DNA of 64,000 bases. It comes from Pseudomonadota bacterium (lineage in GTDB: Bacteria > Pseudomonadota > Gammaproteobacteria > Steroidobacterales > Steroidobacteraceae). Location: contig JAJZUT010000006.1 in NCBI GenBank assembly GCA_021847105.1, forward strand, positions 156,126 to 220,125, written 5' to 3'. The number at the start of each line of letters is the position of its first letter. Within the stretch, counting starts at the first letter, position 1. The translations under genes and the position numbers were made by a program. Below the pieces are notes generated by a model. It ran no database searches. It saw only the letters and a list, made by a program, of their open reading frames with translations, and had not been told where the DNA came from. This document shows positions 1 through 9,352 of this stretch, piece after piece.

Positions 1-702
<702 letters not shown>

Positions 703-714
703 GTCGCCCCAGCA

Positions 715-758
715 GATCCCCCGGGGCGCGGGCACGGCCGCCCGCGCCCCGGGGGATC
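715..758. terminator. Bidirectional terminator hairpin
   Basis: A perfect inverted repeat has 19-base arms (GATCCCCCGGGGCGCGGGC at 715-733, its complement at 740-758) and a six-base loop ACGGCC. It sits between two convergent genes and touches the stop codon of the hydrolase at 757. No long U-tract follows on either strand, so it may stop transcription weakly or mainly protect 3' ends. Confidence 0.75.
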
Positions 759-1476
759 ATTCTCGCTCCAGCCACTCGAGCAGCGCGGCGGTGACAGCCT
801 CGGGCTGCTCCATCGTCGACATGTGGCCGCTGTCCTCGACGATGACCAGCGAGGCGCCCCGTATGGCACGCGCCATGGTCTCGTGGCGAGCCAGCGGACT
901 CCAAGCGTCCTCGCGTCCACACAGCACGAGCGTCGGACAGGCAATCCGTTCCAGCAGGCTCTGCGCACCCGGACGGTTCAGCAGCGCGCCGATCTGCGCC
1001 GCAAAGACCTCCGGACTCTTGCGTTCGATCATGGCGAGGATCGCCTCGATCAGCACCGTGTCGGTCAGCCGCGCCGGGTGGACCATGCGCTGCACCCACT
1101 CGCGACCCATAACGCGCATCCCTTGCGCACGGGCAAGATCGAGCAGACGCTGGCGCTTGCGCGCCTCCTCCTGGCCGATCTCTCCGGCCGGCCGCGCCTC
1201 ATAGCCGGTATCCAGTAGGGCGAGGCGGGCGATACGCTGCGGGACGCGCCGCACGAGCTCGAGCGCCACCCGCCCACCCATGGAGTGCCCCGCCACGCTG
1301 AGAGGTCCCGGTGGTAGCCCGCGGAGCGCCACTTCGGCCATCTCCTCGATGGAGTCGGCTTCACCGTAATCGGCAACCGTGCAGGCGAAGCGCCCCGTCA
1401 ACGCGGCCAACTGCCCTTCCCAGACCGCCCGGTCGCACATCAACCCCGGCAACAGCAGAACATTGCTCGTGCTCAT
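757..1476 (-). CDS. alpha/beta-fold hydrolase
   Basis: A 239-residue cytoplasmic alpha/beta hydrolase. It shows the nucleophile elbow GHSMGG with Ser near residue 65, a late Asp in LVLCGREDAWSPL and the catalytic His in EDSGHMSTMEQP. The ATG at 1476 was chosen because it leads directly into the first beta strand (NVLLLPGLM). A longer reading from 1521 would overlap the upstream ligase by 40 bases and adds a charged, non-conserved tail. The gene starts four bases after the stop of the CoA-ligase gene, so the two are almost certainly co-transcribed. Substrate unknown; given its partner it could be a thioesterase or ester/C-C hydrolase acting on an aroyl or aroylacetyl intermediate. That role is inference. 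Confidence 0.85.
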   Translation of the reverse strand: MSTSNVLLLPGLMCDRAVWEGQLAALTGRFACTVADYGEADSIEEMAEVALRGLPPGPLSVAGHSMGGRVALELVRRVPQRIARLALLDTGYEARPAGEIGQEEARKRQRLLDLARAQGMRVMGREWVQRMVHPARLTDTVLIEAILAMIERKSPEVFAAQIGALLNRPGAQSLLERIACPTLVLCGREDAWSPLARHETMARAIRGASLVIVEDSGHMSTMEQPEAVTAALLEWLERE

Positions 1477-1480
1477 CGTC

Positions 1481-3475
1481 TCATGCCGTCCCCAGACGGT
1501 AGTCCTGCTGCGTGGCGACATAATGGATGAAGAAATCGAGCGCGTCGGGATTGGCCATGGCGCTGCGATTGGCGGCCTTCTCCGGCGACATGCCCATCAG
1601 GATGCGGCGCACCGGCACTTCCATCTTCTTGCCGGTGATCGTCATCGGAATCGCCGGCACCGCGATTACCTTGTCCGGCACGTGCCGCGCGGTATATTCG
1701 CGGCGCAGCGTCTCGCGGACCCTCTCCGCGACCTGCGCAAGCGCCGCCCCCGGGGCAAGCTTCACGAACAACGGCATGAAGAATCCCCCATCCGGCAGAT
1801 CGAGATTTACGATCAAGGAATCCTCGATCTCGGGCAGCTTCGCGAGCGTGCGATAAATCTCCGCTGTGCCAATGCGCACACCGTAGCGGTTCAGCGTCGC
1901 ATCCGAGCGGCCGAGCACCGCCGAGCCGCCCTGCGCGTTGATCCGGAAGAAGTCCCCGTGCCGCCACACACCGGGGAAATCCGCGAAATAGGTCTCGCGG
2001 TAGCGGCTGTTGTCCGGATCGTTCCAGAAATACAAGGGCATCGAGGGCAGCGGCTCGGTGAGCACGAGCTCCCCGACCTCATCGAGCACGCTCTCGCCGC
2101 GCTCGTTGAATGCCTTCACCGACACGCCCAGCGAGGGTGCCTGGATCTCCCCGGCACGCACCGGCAGCGTCGGCACACCGCCCACAAACCCCGTGCAGCA
2201 GTCCGTGCCGCCGCTGCCATTGGCAACCCACAGGTCTTCTTTGACAGCCCGATAAAACCACGCCATGCAGTCCGGCGTCGCCGGCGAGCCCGCCAGGGTG
2301 ATGCTGCGCAGAGCGCTGAGGTCGTACCGCTCGCGCGGCACGATGCCCGCACGCACCATCTGTTCGACGAACGTCGGGCTCGCCCCAAGCATCGTCGCAC
2401 GACCCTCCGCCGCCAGCCGCCACAGCGTGTCGGGCGCCGGATACGTCGGACTGCCGTCATAGAGAATCGGCACCGCTCCAGTGGCAAGCGAGCTCGCCAC
2501 GAAGTTCCACAACATCCAGCCGCTGGTGGTAAAGAACAGCAGTCGCTCACCCGGATGCAGATCGAAGTGAAACAGTGCGTTCTTCATGGTCTCGAGCAGG
2601 ATGCCGCCATGGCTGTGCACGATCGCCTTGGGCAAACCGGTCGTGCCGGAGGAAAACAGCGTCCACAGCGGCTGACCGAACGGACCCTGCTCGAATTCGA
2701 ATGTCTCGGCTGAGACCGCCGGCCCCTCGAGCAGCCGTGCCCAGCGCAGCGCGTCGGCGCGCGGCAGGCCTGTATCCTGTGGATCCAGATACGGCAGATA
2801 GATCACCTGTTCGAGGCCATCGAGCCCTGCGAGGATGCGCTCGAGCTCGGCGCGTCGGTCGAAGCGCTTGCCGCCGTAGCGATAGCCATCGATGCAGAAC
2901 AGCACCCGAGGATTGAGCTGCGCGATCCGATCGAGCACGCCACGCTCGCCGAAATCCGGCGAGCAGCACGCCCAGATCGCGCCGATTGCCGTGGTCGCAA
3001 GCATTGCGATGATGGTCTGCGGAATGTTCGGCATCCACGCCACCACGCGATCGCCCGGCCGCACACCCAACTCGCGCAGGCGGGTCGCCAGCACACGCAC
3101 CTGAGCAGAGAGCTCGACCCAACTCAGTGGCATGAGCTCCCCATCCTCCGCAGCGTGCAGCAAGGCAACCGGCCCATGACGCGCCCCACGCAGCACGTTC
3201 TCGGCGTAATTGAGCCGCGCACCCGCAAACCACTCCGCTCCGGGCATGGCACGCTCGGCGAGCACGCGCGTGTAGGGAGTTGCCTTGATCTCAAAATATT
3301 CCCACACCGCCCCCCAGAACGCCTCGACGTCTCGCACCGACCACTGCCACAACTCCATGTAATTTGCGAACGACAATCCCCTCGTCTGCCGCAACCAACG
3401 GATGAAAGCCGTCACGTTTGCTCTTTCGACCCGCTCCTCGCCTGGAGTCCAGAGAATGTCGCCTGCATGCACCAC
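1481..3475 (-). CDS. Acetoacetyl-CoA synthetase-like beta-keto acid CoA ligase
   Basis: A 664-residue ATP-dependent, AMP-forming ligase of the acetoacetyl-CoA synthetase family, close to the usual ~650 residues. The P-loop-like AMP-binding motif LFSSGTTGLPKAIVHSHGG lies in the middle, and the C-terminal catalytic lysine region ITGKKMEVPVRRIL near the end. The start is GTG at 3475, eight bases after GGAGG. Family enzymes activate beta-keto acids. The benzoylacetate-CoA ligase of acetophenone degraders has the same kind of role. Next to an acetophenone-carboxylation operon, the likely substrate is an aroylacetate such as vanilloylacetate rather than acetoacetate; this is inference from context. 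No thiolase or polyhydroxybutyrate gene is nearby. Confidence 0.9.
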   Translation of the reverse strand: MVHAGDILWTPGEERVERANVTAFIRWLRQTRGLSFANYMELWQWSVRDVEAFWGAVWEYFEIKATPYTRVLAERAMPGAEWFAGARLNYAENVLRGARHGPVALLHAAEDGELMPLSWVELSAQVRVLATRLRELGVRPGDRVVAWMPNIPQTIIAMLATTAIGAIWACCSPDFGERGVLDRIAQLNPRVLFCIDGYRYGGKRFDRRAELERILAGLDGLEQVIYLPYLDPQDTGLPRADALRWARLLEGPAVSAETFEFEQGPFGQPLWTLFSSGTTGLPKAIVHSHGGILLETMKNALFHFDLHPGERLLFFTTSGWMLWNFVASSLATGAVPILYDGSPTYPAPDTLWRLAAEGRATMLGASPTFVEQMVRAGIVPRERYDLSALRSITLAGSPATPDCMAWFYRAVKEDLWVANGSGGTDCCTGFVGGVPTLPVRAGEIQAPSLGVSVKAFNERGESVLDEVGELVLTEPLPSMPLYFWNDPDNSRYRETYFADFPGVWRHGDFFRINAQGGSAVLGRSDATLNRYGVRIGTAEIYRTLAKLPEIEDSLIVNLDLPDGGFFMPLFVKLAPGAALAQVAERVRETLRREYTARHVPDKVIAVPAIPMTITGKKMEVPVRRILMGMSPEKAANRSAMANPDALDFFIHYVATQQDYRLGTA

Positions 3476-3516
3476 GCTTGAAACCTCCGCAACAAATTGT
3501 CAGGATGCCATACCCG

Positions 3517-3532
3517 CGGACACTCGTCCGCA
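3517..3532. promoter_or_regulatory. Inverted repeat in the divergent ligase/amidohydrolase promoter
   Basis: GCGGAC-ACTC-GTCCGC forms a perfect 6+6 inverted repeat within the 81-base gap between the divergent start codons at 3475 and 3557. A second small symmetric element, ACAAATTGT, lies at 3493-3501. A shared operator would allow joint control of the two genes, but no cognate regulator can be assigned. Confidence 0.35.
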
Positions 3533-3556
3533 AAACCCACCGCGGCGTAATCCACG

Positions 3557-4426
3557 ATGAAGACAGACCAGTTGCTTGCGATCGACGTCCACACTCATGC
3601 GGAAATATCCTGCCGCGAGCCGGCCGACGAGATGTGGAAGGAGTTTGAAGACGCAGCGAGCCAGTATTTCAAGGCCGGCCGTCGCCCCACCATCTCGGAG
3701 ACCATCGCCTACTATCGCGAACGCAAGCTCGGCCTGGTGATGTTCACCGTCGACAGTGAGTTCGAAATGGGCGTGCGCCGCGTTCCCAATGAGGAGGTGG
3801 CCGAGGCTGCACGGGATAACGCTGACATGATGCTCGCATTCGCGAGCATAGATCCGCACAAGGGCAAGCTCGGCGTTCGTCAGGCCCGCCGCCTGCTCGA
3901 TGAGTACGGCATGCGCGGCTTCAAATTTCACCCAACGTGCCAGGGCTTTTTTCCCAATGAGCGCATGGCCTATCCGTTGTACGAACTGATCGCCGAGCGG
4001 CGGCTTCCGGCAATCTTCCACACCGGTCACTCCGGCATCGGCACCGGCATGCGCGGCGGCGGCGGACTGCGCCTGAAATACTCTCAACCCATTCATCTCG
4101 ACGACGTTGCGGCCGATTTCCCCGACATGACCATCATCCTGGCCCACCCGTCCTGGCCGTGGACCGACGAGGCACTGTCGGTCGCGCTTCACAAGCCGAA
4201 CGTCTACATTGATCTGTCCGGATGGCTGCCGCGGTATTTTCCGCCGCAGATCGTGCGCTACGGAAACAGTCAACTAAAGCACAAGCTCCTGTTCGGGTCG
4301 GATTTCCCGCTGATCTCGCCGGACCGCTGGATCGAGGATTTCCGCGCCGCTGGATTCAAGCCCGAGGTACAGGAACTCATCCTGAAGGAAAACGCCATTC
4401 GCGCGCTCGGCTTGGGCCGTTCCTGA
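3557..4426 (+). CDS. Amidohydrolase-superfamily protein (candidate aroylacetyl-CoA hydrolase)
   Basis: A 289-residue TIM-barrel metal-dependent hydrolase of the amidohydrolase-2 family. It has the N-terminal metal motif HTH (His12, His14 in IDVHTHAE), a beta-strand His in AIFHTGHSG, a further His in ILAHPSWPW and the catalytic Asp in LLFGSDFPL. Family members in aromatic pathways include gamma-resorcylate and 5-carboxyvanillate decarboxylases, oxalomesaconate hydratase, and hydrolases that cleave 4-hydroxyphenyl-beta-ketoacyl-CoA in hydroxycinnamate catabolism. Divergent transcription from a beta-keto acid CoA ligase favours the last role, giving vanillate plus acetyl-CoA, but this is inferred from context. 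The start is ATG at 3557 with no strong Shine-Dalgarno; the metal motif begins 11 residues later, so it cannot start much further in. Confidence 0.85.
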   Translation: MKTDQLLAIDVHTHAEISCREPADEMWKEFEDAASQYFKAGRRPTISETIAYYRERKLGLVMFTVDSEFEMGVRRVPNEEVAEAARDNADMMLAFASIDPHKGKLGVRQARRLLDEYGMRGFKFHPTCQGFFPNERMAYPLYELIAERRLPAIFHTGHSGIGTGMRGGGGLRLKYSQPIHLDDVAADFPDMTIILAHPSWPWTDEALSVALHKPNVYIDLSGWLPRYFPPQIVRYGNSQLKHKLLFGSDFPLISPDRWIEDFRAAGFKPEVQELILKENAIRALGLGRS

Positions 4427-4450
4427 GCATCACCGATCAAGAGCCCTCCT

Positions 4451-4481
4451 CGCCTGCCGGTCCGTCACGGACCGGCAGGCG
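4451..4481. terminator. Bidirectional terminator hairpin
   Basis: CGCCTGCCGGTCCGT (4451-4465) is exactly complementary to 4467-4481. It lies between the convergent stops of the amidohydrolase (4426) and the TonB receptor (4494). The formal loop is one base, so the real stem is slightly shorter. No poly-U run is visible. Confidence 0.7.
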
Positions 4482-4493
4482 AGGCGCGGCAGC

Positions 4494-7184
4494 CTACTCC
4501 ATGCTGACCCGCAGCGTCAGATACCACTCACGCGGTGGGTTGTAGTACGCATCGATAAAGCCAGCGGCGTAGTTCGGCTGACCCGACGTGATGTAACGAT
4601 CGTTGGTCAGATTCGTGCCACCGAATGCCACGTCGTACCTTCCGGACGGCGAGATGTAGTGCAGCGAAGCAGCCAGATTGCGCGTGACCGGGCGCCACAT
4701 CTGCGGCGTGTCCAGCGAGTCGTTGTACATGCTCGTGGTGTAAGTGAACACCGGGATGAAGCGCAGTGCGGCGCCACTTTGCAGGAAGTACGTGTACACC
4801 GGATCGAAGCTGAACTTCCAGCGCGGCGTCTTCGGCAGCTTCGCCTGCAGCGGCGAGCCGCCGAGACTGATGCTGCAGCCGGCCAGCTGCCCCCCCGGAC
4901 ACACGGTGGTGCCATCCGGCAGAGCATACTCCGGGATGTTGGTCCCGGGATTGACCGACGTGTAATACGCGTCGAGGAATGCCGCCGAGCCGTTCAGCTC
5001 GAGACCAGAGCCGATCAGAGACTCCGCCTGCAGCTCCCACCCCATGATCCGCGCATTGCCCGCATTGGTGAGCGTCGGCGAGGCGCCGTGCTGCACATTG
5101 AGCTGTATGCTGTTGAAGTCCGTGTCGAATACGTCGGTATCGACGACCAGATGATCGTTGAACCACGTGGACTTCAGACCGAGTTCCCACGCCTTGGAGG
5201 TCTCAGGTCCGTACTCGGCCTGCTTCGGCGAGGTGATGGGGGCCGACACGCGAGTCGTCCAGCCGCCGGCCATGAATCCCTTGCTCCAGCTCACGTACGC
5301 CATGACATTCGGCGTGAAGTGGTATTGGATGCCTGCGGTCGGATCGAAGATGTGCCACTGCTGCCCGTCCGGGATGTTCGGGAAGTAGCGCAGGAACGGC
5401 TGACCGGTCGCGACCGGATAGAGCGCCGAGCCCAGCGGGAAGGAGTTCAGGTCGCTCTGTCCGCCGAGGAAATAGGCCTGCGCATCCGTGTAGCGGCCGC
5501 CGAGCGTGAAGCCCCAGTGGCTGGTCGGATCGTAATCGAGGTGAAAGTAGCCCGCGTAATTGACGTTCTCGGCGTTGTTCGCAACGTCGTACACCTCGAG
5601 GATTCCCTCAAACGGCACGTAGTCGTGCACGTAGCCGGACTCCTTGAAGTAGTACAGGCCGGCGACCCAGTTGAGCTCGTGATGCAGCGAGCTGCCGAGC
5701 AGCTGCAGTTCCTGTGAGATCTGCCACTGGTGCTGGGCGTCCGTCACCTGGAACATCGTCTCGGGCGTGCCGTCGAGCTCGGTGCCGATGCGCCAACGCA
5801 TCTGCCGGTAGCCGGTGATCGACTTCAGACTGAGGTCATCGCTGAGCTGATAGTCGCCGGTCGCAGAGAACCCGAACACGTCGCTGCGCGCGAAATCAGG
5901 TCCGACGCCATAAGTCGTATCGATGTTGCCGGTATTGCTCGCGGCTTGACTCAGGTAGATGCGCGGATTGCTCGAACCGAGGTACGCCGTGCCCGGATGA
6001 TTGTTGTAATTGAACGGCCCGGGAGGTCCGCCCACGTACCCCGCCCCGAGCAGCGGTGCGCCGCCAATTGACAGCCCGGGCACGTGTGCACGCGGTTGCG
6101 AGCAGACGCCGCTGAACAGCGCATTGTTCTGCGAGCCCACCGGAAAGGCCGGGCCGACGCCGGGGATGTTGCTGGCCGCCGCCACCGCTGCCGGCAGCGT
6201 CGCGGCATTGTTCCCGATGCACAGGTTGTACATCGTCGAGAACGTCGCCGAGAGCACATTGCCGGAAAATGCGCCGACCACGACGTTCGGCATGGAAGTC
6301 TGGTCCTCGTGGGTCCAGTCGCCGGTGAAGGTATATTTGAACCGCTTGTTGATTAACCACAGGACTTTGCCGCGCATCATCGTGATGCCGGTTCCACCGT
6401 AGTTGTTGCCGGTCTGGTAACCGGAGGCGGGATAGGCGGTTTGCGGATCGACTACGAAGGGCGTCTGACCGTAGGGGGAATTGGTTGGATACGGGATGAC
6501 CTTCTGCCAGCCGTTCTGGTTTTCGCTGCCGAACGTGATCGTCGTGAGCAGCTTGTGCTTGATGATGGGGATGTCGGCCGTGAAGGACACGTCCCGCCGG
6601 TCGTAGCTGCCGCCGGTTGCCTGAGCGATGAAGCGAGTGTGCTCACCGGGCGTGTGGGTGATGATGCTGATCGCACCGCCGATGGTGTTCGCGCCGAACA
6701 ACGTGCCCTGGGGCCCCTTGGCGATTTCGATGCGAGACACGTCGAGCAGATTGACGTTCGCACCCACCGTGCGCGCCAGGTACACCCCGTCCAGGTAGAC
6801 CCCGACGGCCGGATTGATATTGATCGCGAAATCGCTCTGCCCGATGCCGCGAATGGACGCGGACAGAACTGAGTTGTCGCCCGCGAACGGGGCGCCGCCA
6901 CTCAGCGTGACCCCCGGGGTCTGCGCGGACAGGGAGGCGAGGCTGGTCAGATTTTCCTGCTGCAGCTGATGGCTGGTGAAGGCCGTGATCGCGATCGGCA
7001 CGTTCTGGATATTCTGCCGACGCTTCTGGGCGGTCACGACCACTTCGTGCAGCTTGACCTGATGCATGTCAATTGGCGCCTGTTGCTGTTGCGCAACGGC
7101 CGTACCACACGACAGCGACAGACCCAGGCCGCACAGCGCGAGCGGCCGGGTTGCGACGCGCCGTTTGAGTTGCCTCAGTTTCAT
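4494..7184 (-). CDS. TonB-dependent outer-membrane receptor
   Basis: An 896-residue outer-membrane receptor. A signal peptide (basic KLRQLKRRVATRP, hydrophobic stretch, AVAQ cleavage site) is followed by a TonB-box-like segment (LHEVVVTAQKR), a plug domain (NVPIAITAF, IRGIGQS, GPQGTLFGANTIGGAISI) and a long beta barrel. ATG 7184 was chosen because GGAGGGGG ends nine bases upstream; an in-frame codon at 7208 has no such signal. It faces the acetophenone operon across a 343-base divergent region. Its likely job is uptake of a lignin-derived aromatic, as reported for the DdvT receptor of SYK-6; the actual ligand is unknown. The plug motif VPIAITAF is typical of proteobacterial receptors outside the siderophore group. 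Confidence 0.92.
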   Translation of the reverse strand: MKLRQLKRRVATRPLALCGLGLSLSCGTAVAQQQQAPIDMHQVKLHEVVVTAQKRRQNIQNVPIAITAFTSHQLQQENLTSLASLSAQTPGVTLSGGAPFAGDNSVLSASIRGIGQSDFAININPAVGVYLDGVYLARTVGANVNLLDVSRIEIAKGPQGTLFGANTIGGAISIITHTPGEHTRFIAQATGGSYDRRDVSFTADIPIIKHKLLTTITFGSENQNGWQKVIPYPTNSPYGQTPFVVDPQTAYPASGYQTGNNYGGTGITMMRGKVLWLINKRFKYTFTGDWTHEDQTSMPNVVVGAFSGNVLSATFSTMYNLCIGNNAATLPAAVAAASNIPGVGPAFPVGSQNNALFSGVCSQPRAHVPGLSIGGAPLLGAGYVGGPPGPFNYNNHPGTAYLGSSNPRIYLSQAASNTGNIDTTYGVGPDFARSDVFGFSATGDYQLSDDLSLKSITGYRQMRWRIGTELDGTPETMFQVTDAQHQWQISQELQLLGSSLHHELNWVAGLYYFKESGYVHDYVPFEGILEVYDVANNAENVNYAGYFHLDYDPTSHWGFTLGGRYTDAQAYFLGGQSDLNSFPLGSALYPVATGQPFLRYFPNIPDGQQWHIFDPTAGIQYHFTPNVMAYVSWSKGFMAGGWTTRVSAPITSPKQAEYGPETSKAWELGLKSTWFNDHLVVDTDVFDTDFNSIQLNVQHGASPTLTNAGNARIMGWELQAESLIGSGLELNGSAAFLDAYYTSVNPGTNIPEYALPDGTTVCPGGQLAGCSISLGGSPLQAKLPKTPRWKFSFDPVYTYFLQSGAALRFIPVFTYTTSMYNDSLDTPQMWRPVTRNLAASLHYISPSGRYDVAFGGTNLTNDRYITSGQPNYAAGFIDAYYNPPREWYLTLRVSME

Positions 7185-7319
7185 AACAGTGATCCCCCTC
7201 CGGAACAATTCGCCCCTTGGTGAACTGACTCTATCGGCCGCAGCCGTCCGCGGGCTGGGTTCGGACGGCGCCTCGCCCGGTCATGCTGCCGGGTTGCGAT
7301 GGGTCTAGCATTACAGCAA

Positions 7320-7334
7320 CTGAGCCTAGCTCAG
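7320..7334. promoter_or_regulatory. Palindrome between TonB receptor and carboxylation operon
   Basis: CTGAGC-CTA-GCTCAG is a perfect 15-base dyad in the 343-base divergent region 7185-7527, otherwise without a gene. It lies 135 bases above the receptor start and about 193 bases above the operon start. It could be bound by the AraC regulator at 14585-15532 or by either LysR regulator; the assignment is open. I see no other strong motif in this gap. Confidence 0.4.
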
Positions 7335-7527
7335 CGCGAGTTTCCACTGCGCGGATCACAGCGCAAAGGTTATGAACTGGCAGCGCAACCGCGCCGGCGG
7401 CTGCACCACGGGTCGATCCCGTTGCGCTGTGGTGCGCGCCGCCCGGGGAACGGGGTGATTAAACTCATCGGCAGCCGCTGCGCCGAGAAGCGCCGCGGGT
7501 CATTGCGATGCCGCCGGGAGTCGTACC

Positions 7528-9351
7528 ATTAACACCACAGTTAAACCCAAAGGGTTTCCGCTGCCGAGTTCGGTCAAGGTCGTGGCCGGTACCGAACGGG
7601 CGCAGGCGGCATACCCCTATACCATCCAGTTCGGCCCCGAGGACGATGGGCGTTTCTGGTTCTACAATTCGATGCACTTCCCGGAGCCGATGTCGTGCTT
7701 CGATATGGTGACGGCTGAGGCGGCTTACTGCGCACTCGGCGCGGCCAATACGCGCGTGCATTGCCTGCCGACCACCCTCGGCATCGATCACAGGATCATC
7801 AATGGCCGCGTCTACATCGGCGGCAATGCGGTCACCGATCCGGCCGAGATCGCCCGGCGCACCGAGCAGTTCCAGAAGCGCGCCTTTTACTACTACGAGA
7901 ACTGGGAGCGGCTGTACGGCTCGTGGAAGGAGAAGATGCTCGCGCTGATCCGTTCTGCCGAGGCGCTGCCCAGACCGGCACTGCCGGAATTCGAGCCGCT
8001 CGAGAACGTGCATGCCGGTCGCGGCCTCGCGGCGAACCACACGCTGCTCGAGACCTACCAGAAAACGCTCGAGGGCTACTTCCGAATGTGGCACCACCAC
8101 TTCGAATTTCTGCTCCTCGGTTACGGCGCCTATCTCACCTTCTTCGCCTTCTGCAAGCAGGCATTTCCGGAGATCTCCGATCAGACCATCGCCCGCATGG
8201 TGGCGGGCATCGACGCGGAGATCTTCCGCCCCGACGAGGAGCTGCGCCGCCTCGCGCGCCGCGCCGTCGAGCTGCGGGTGGACGGCCAGTTCCAGGATGG
8301 GCTGTCCGCCACCACCATCATCGCCTCACTCGAGCAGGCCGGCCCGGCGGGCGAGGAGTGGCTGCGGGAGCTCGCCACTTCGCGCGATCCATGGTTCAAC
8401 ATCAACGTCGGCGACGGATTTTATCATTATCACCGCTCCTGGAACGATGACCTGTCGATGCCGTTTGCCGGACTGCCCGGCTACATCGCCCGCGTCAAGG
8501 CCGGCGAGTCACTCGAGCGCCCATTCGAGAAGCTGCAGCAGGAGCGGCGCGAACTGATTGCCGCCTACCGCGAGCTGTTGAGCTCCGATGAGGAACGGAT
8601 CGCGTACGACCAGATGATTGAGCTCGCCCATCGCGTCTTTCCGTACGTTGAGGGCCACAAGTTCTACTGCGAGCACTGGTACACCAACCTGTTCTTCAAC
8701 AAGGTGCGAGAATTCGGCGCGCTGCTCGCCGAACATGGATTCTTTGCGGACGCCGAGGATGTCTTTCATCTCACTCATTACGAGCTCGAGGCCGCGATCA
8801 TCGACCTGATGAACGCCTGGTCGACCGGCTCGAAGCCGCGCGGCCCCGCGCATTGGCCGCCGCTCGTGGCGGAACGGCGCGCGGCGCTCGAGGTCTGGGC
8901 TCAACACCCCACCCCGCCGGCGCTGGGACCGGTACCTGAGATCATCGACGATCCGGCCATCGTGATGCTCTGGGGCATTACCCGCGAGAGCCTCGACACC
9001 TGGCTCAACGCCGACGGCAAGGACACCAGTAATGAAATTCGTGGCTTTGCCGCCTCGAACGGTGTCGTTGAGGGTCCCGCGCGAGTGATCAAGTCGGTCG
9101 ATGACATCGGCCGGATCCAGTCGGGGGACATTCTGGTCTGCCAGATCACCAACCCCACCTGGGCGCCGATCTTCCAGAAGATTGCGGGCGCCGTGTCCGA
9201 TATCGGCGGTTCAATGAGCCATGCGGCGATCGTCGCGCGCGAATTCGGCCTGCCGGCCGTCGTCGGCACGGGCAGCGCGACGAGCCGCATCAAGGACGGC
9301 CAGCGAGTCCGCGTCGATGGCGGGCGCGGCGTCGTTACGGTTCTCGGCTGA
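7528..9351 (+). CDS. PEP-utilising phosphotransferase subunit with phosphohistidine domain (AcvA/B- or HpeH/I-like)
   Basis: One half of a split PEP-synthase-like aryl phosphotransferase. The C-terminal mobile phosphohistidine domain carries GGSMSHAAIVAREFGLPAVVGTG-type sequence, with the phosphate-accepting His near residue 565. The N-terminal ~450 residues hold an aromatic-rich substrate domain (WFYNSMHFPEPM, WHHHFEF, FYHYHRSWNDD). In the acetovanillone systems such a pair phosphorylates the phenol with ATP. The reading frame has homologous-looking sequence (GFPLPSSVKVVAGTE) upstream of the first GTG at 7582. The only plausible start for it is ATT at 7528, seven bases after GGGAG; no ATG, GTG or TTG exists in frame back to the stop at 7456. 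If 7582 is used the protein has 589 residues instead of 607. The stop is one base before the next start. Confidence 0.88.
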   Translation: MNTTVKPKGFPLPSSVKVVAGTERAQAAYPYTIQFGPEDDGRFWFYNSMHFPEPMSCFDMVTAEAAYCALGAANTRVHCLPTTLGIDHRIINGRVYIGGNAVTDPAEIARRTEQFQKRAFYYYENWERLYGSWKEKMLALIRSAEALPRPALPEFEPLENVHAGRGLAANHTLLETYQKTLEGYFRMWHHHFEFLLLGYGAYLTFFAFCKQAFPEISDQTIARMVAGIDAEIFRPDEELRRLARRAVELRVDGQFQDGLSATTIIASLEQAGPAGEEWLRELATSRDPWFNINVGDGFYHYHRSWNDDLSMPFAGLPGYIARVKAGESLERPFEKLQQERRELIAAYRELLSSDEERIAYDQMIELAHRVFPYVEGHKFYCEHWYTNLFFNKVREFGALLAEHGFFADAEDVFHLTHYELEAAIIDLMNAWSTGSKPRGPAHWPPLVAERRAALEVWAQHPTPPALGPVPEIIDDPAIVMLWGITRESLDTWLNADGKDTSNEIRGFAASNGVVEGPARVIKSVDDIGRIQSGDILVCQITNPTWAPIFQKIAGAVSDIGGSMSHAAIVAREFGLPAVVGTGSATSRIKDGQRVRVDGGRGVVTVLG

Positions 9352-9352
9352 C

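Noticed and set aside
7185..7527. Riboswitch or small RNA gene in the divergent gap
   Set aside because: Apart from one dyad I could not find a stable multi-stem fold or U-tailed terminator.
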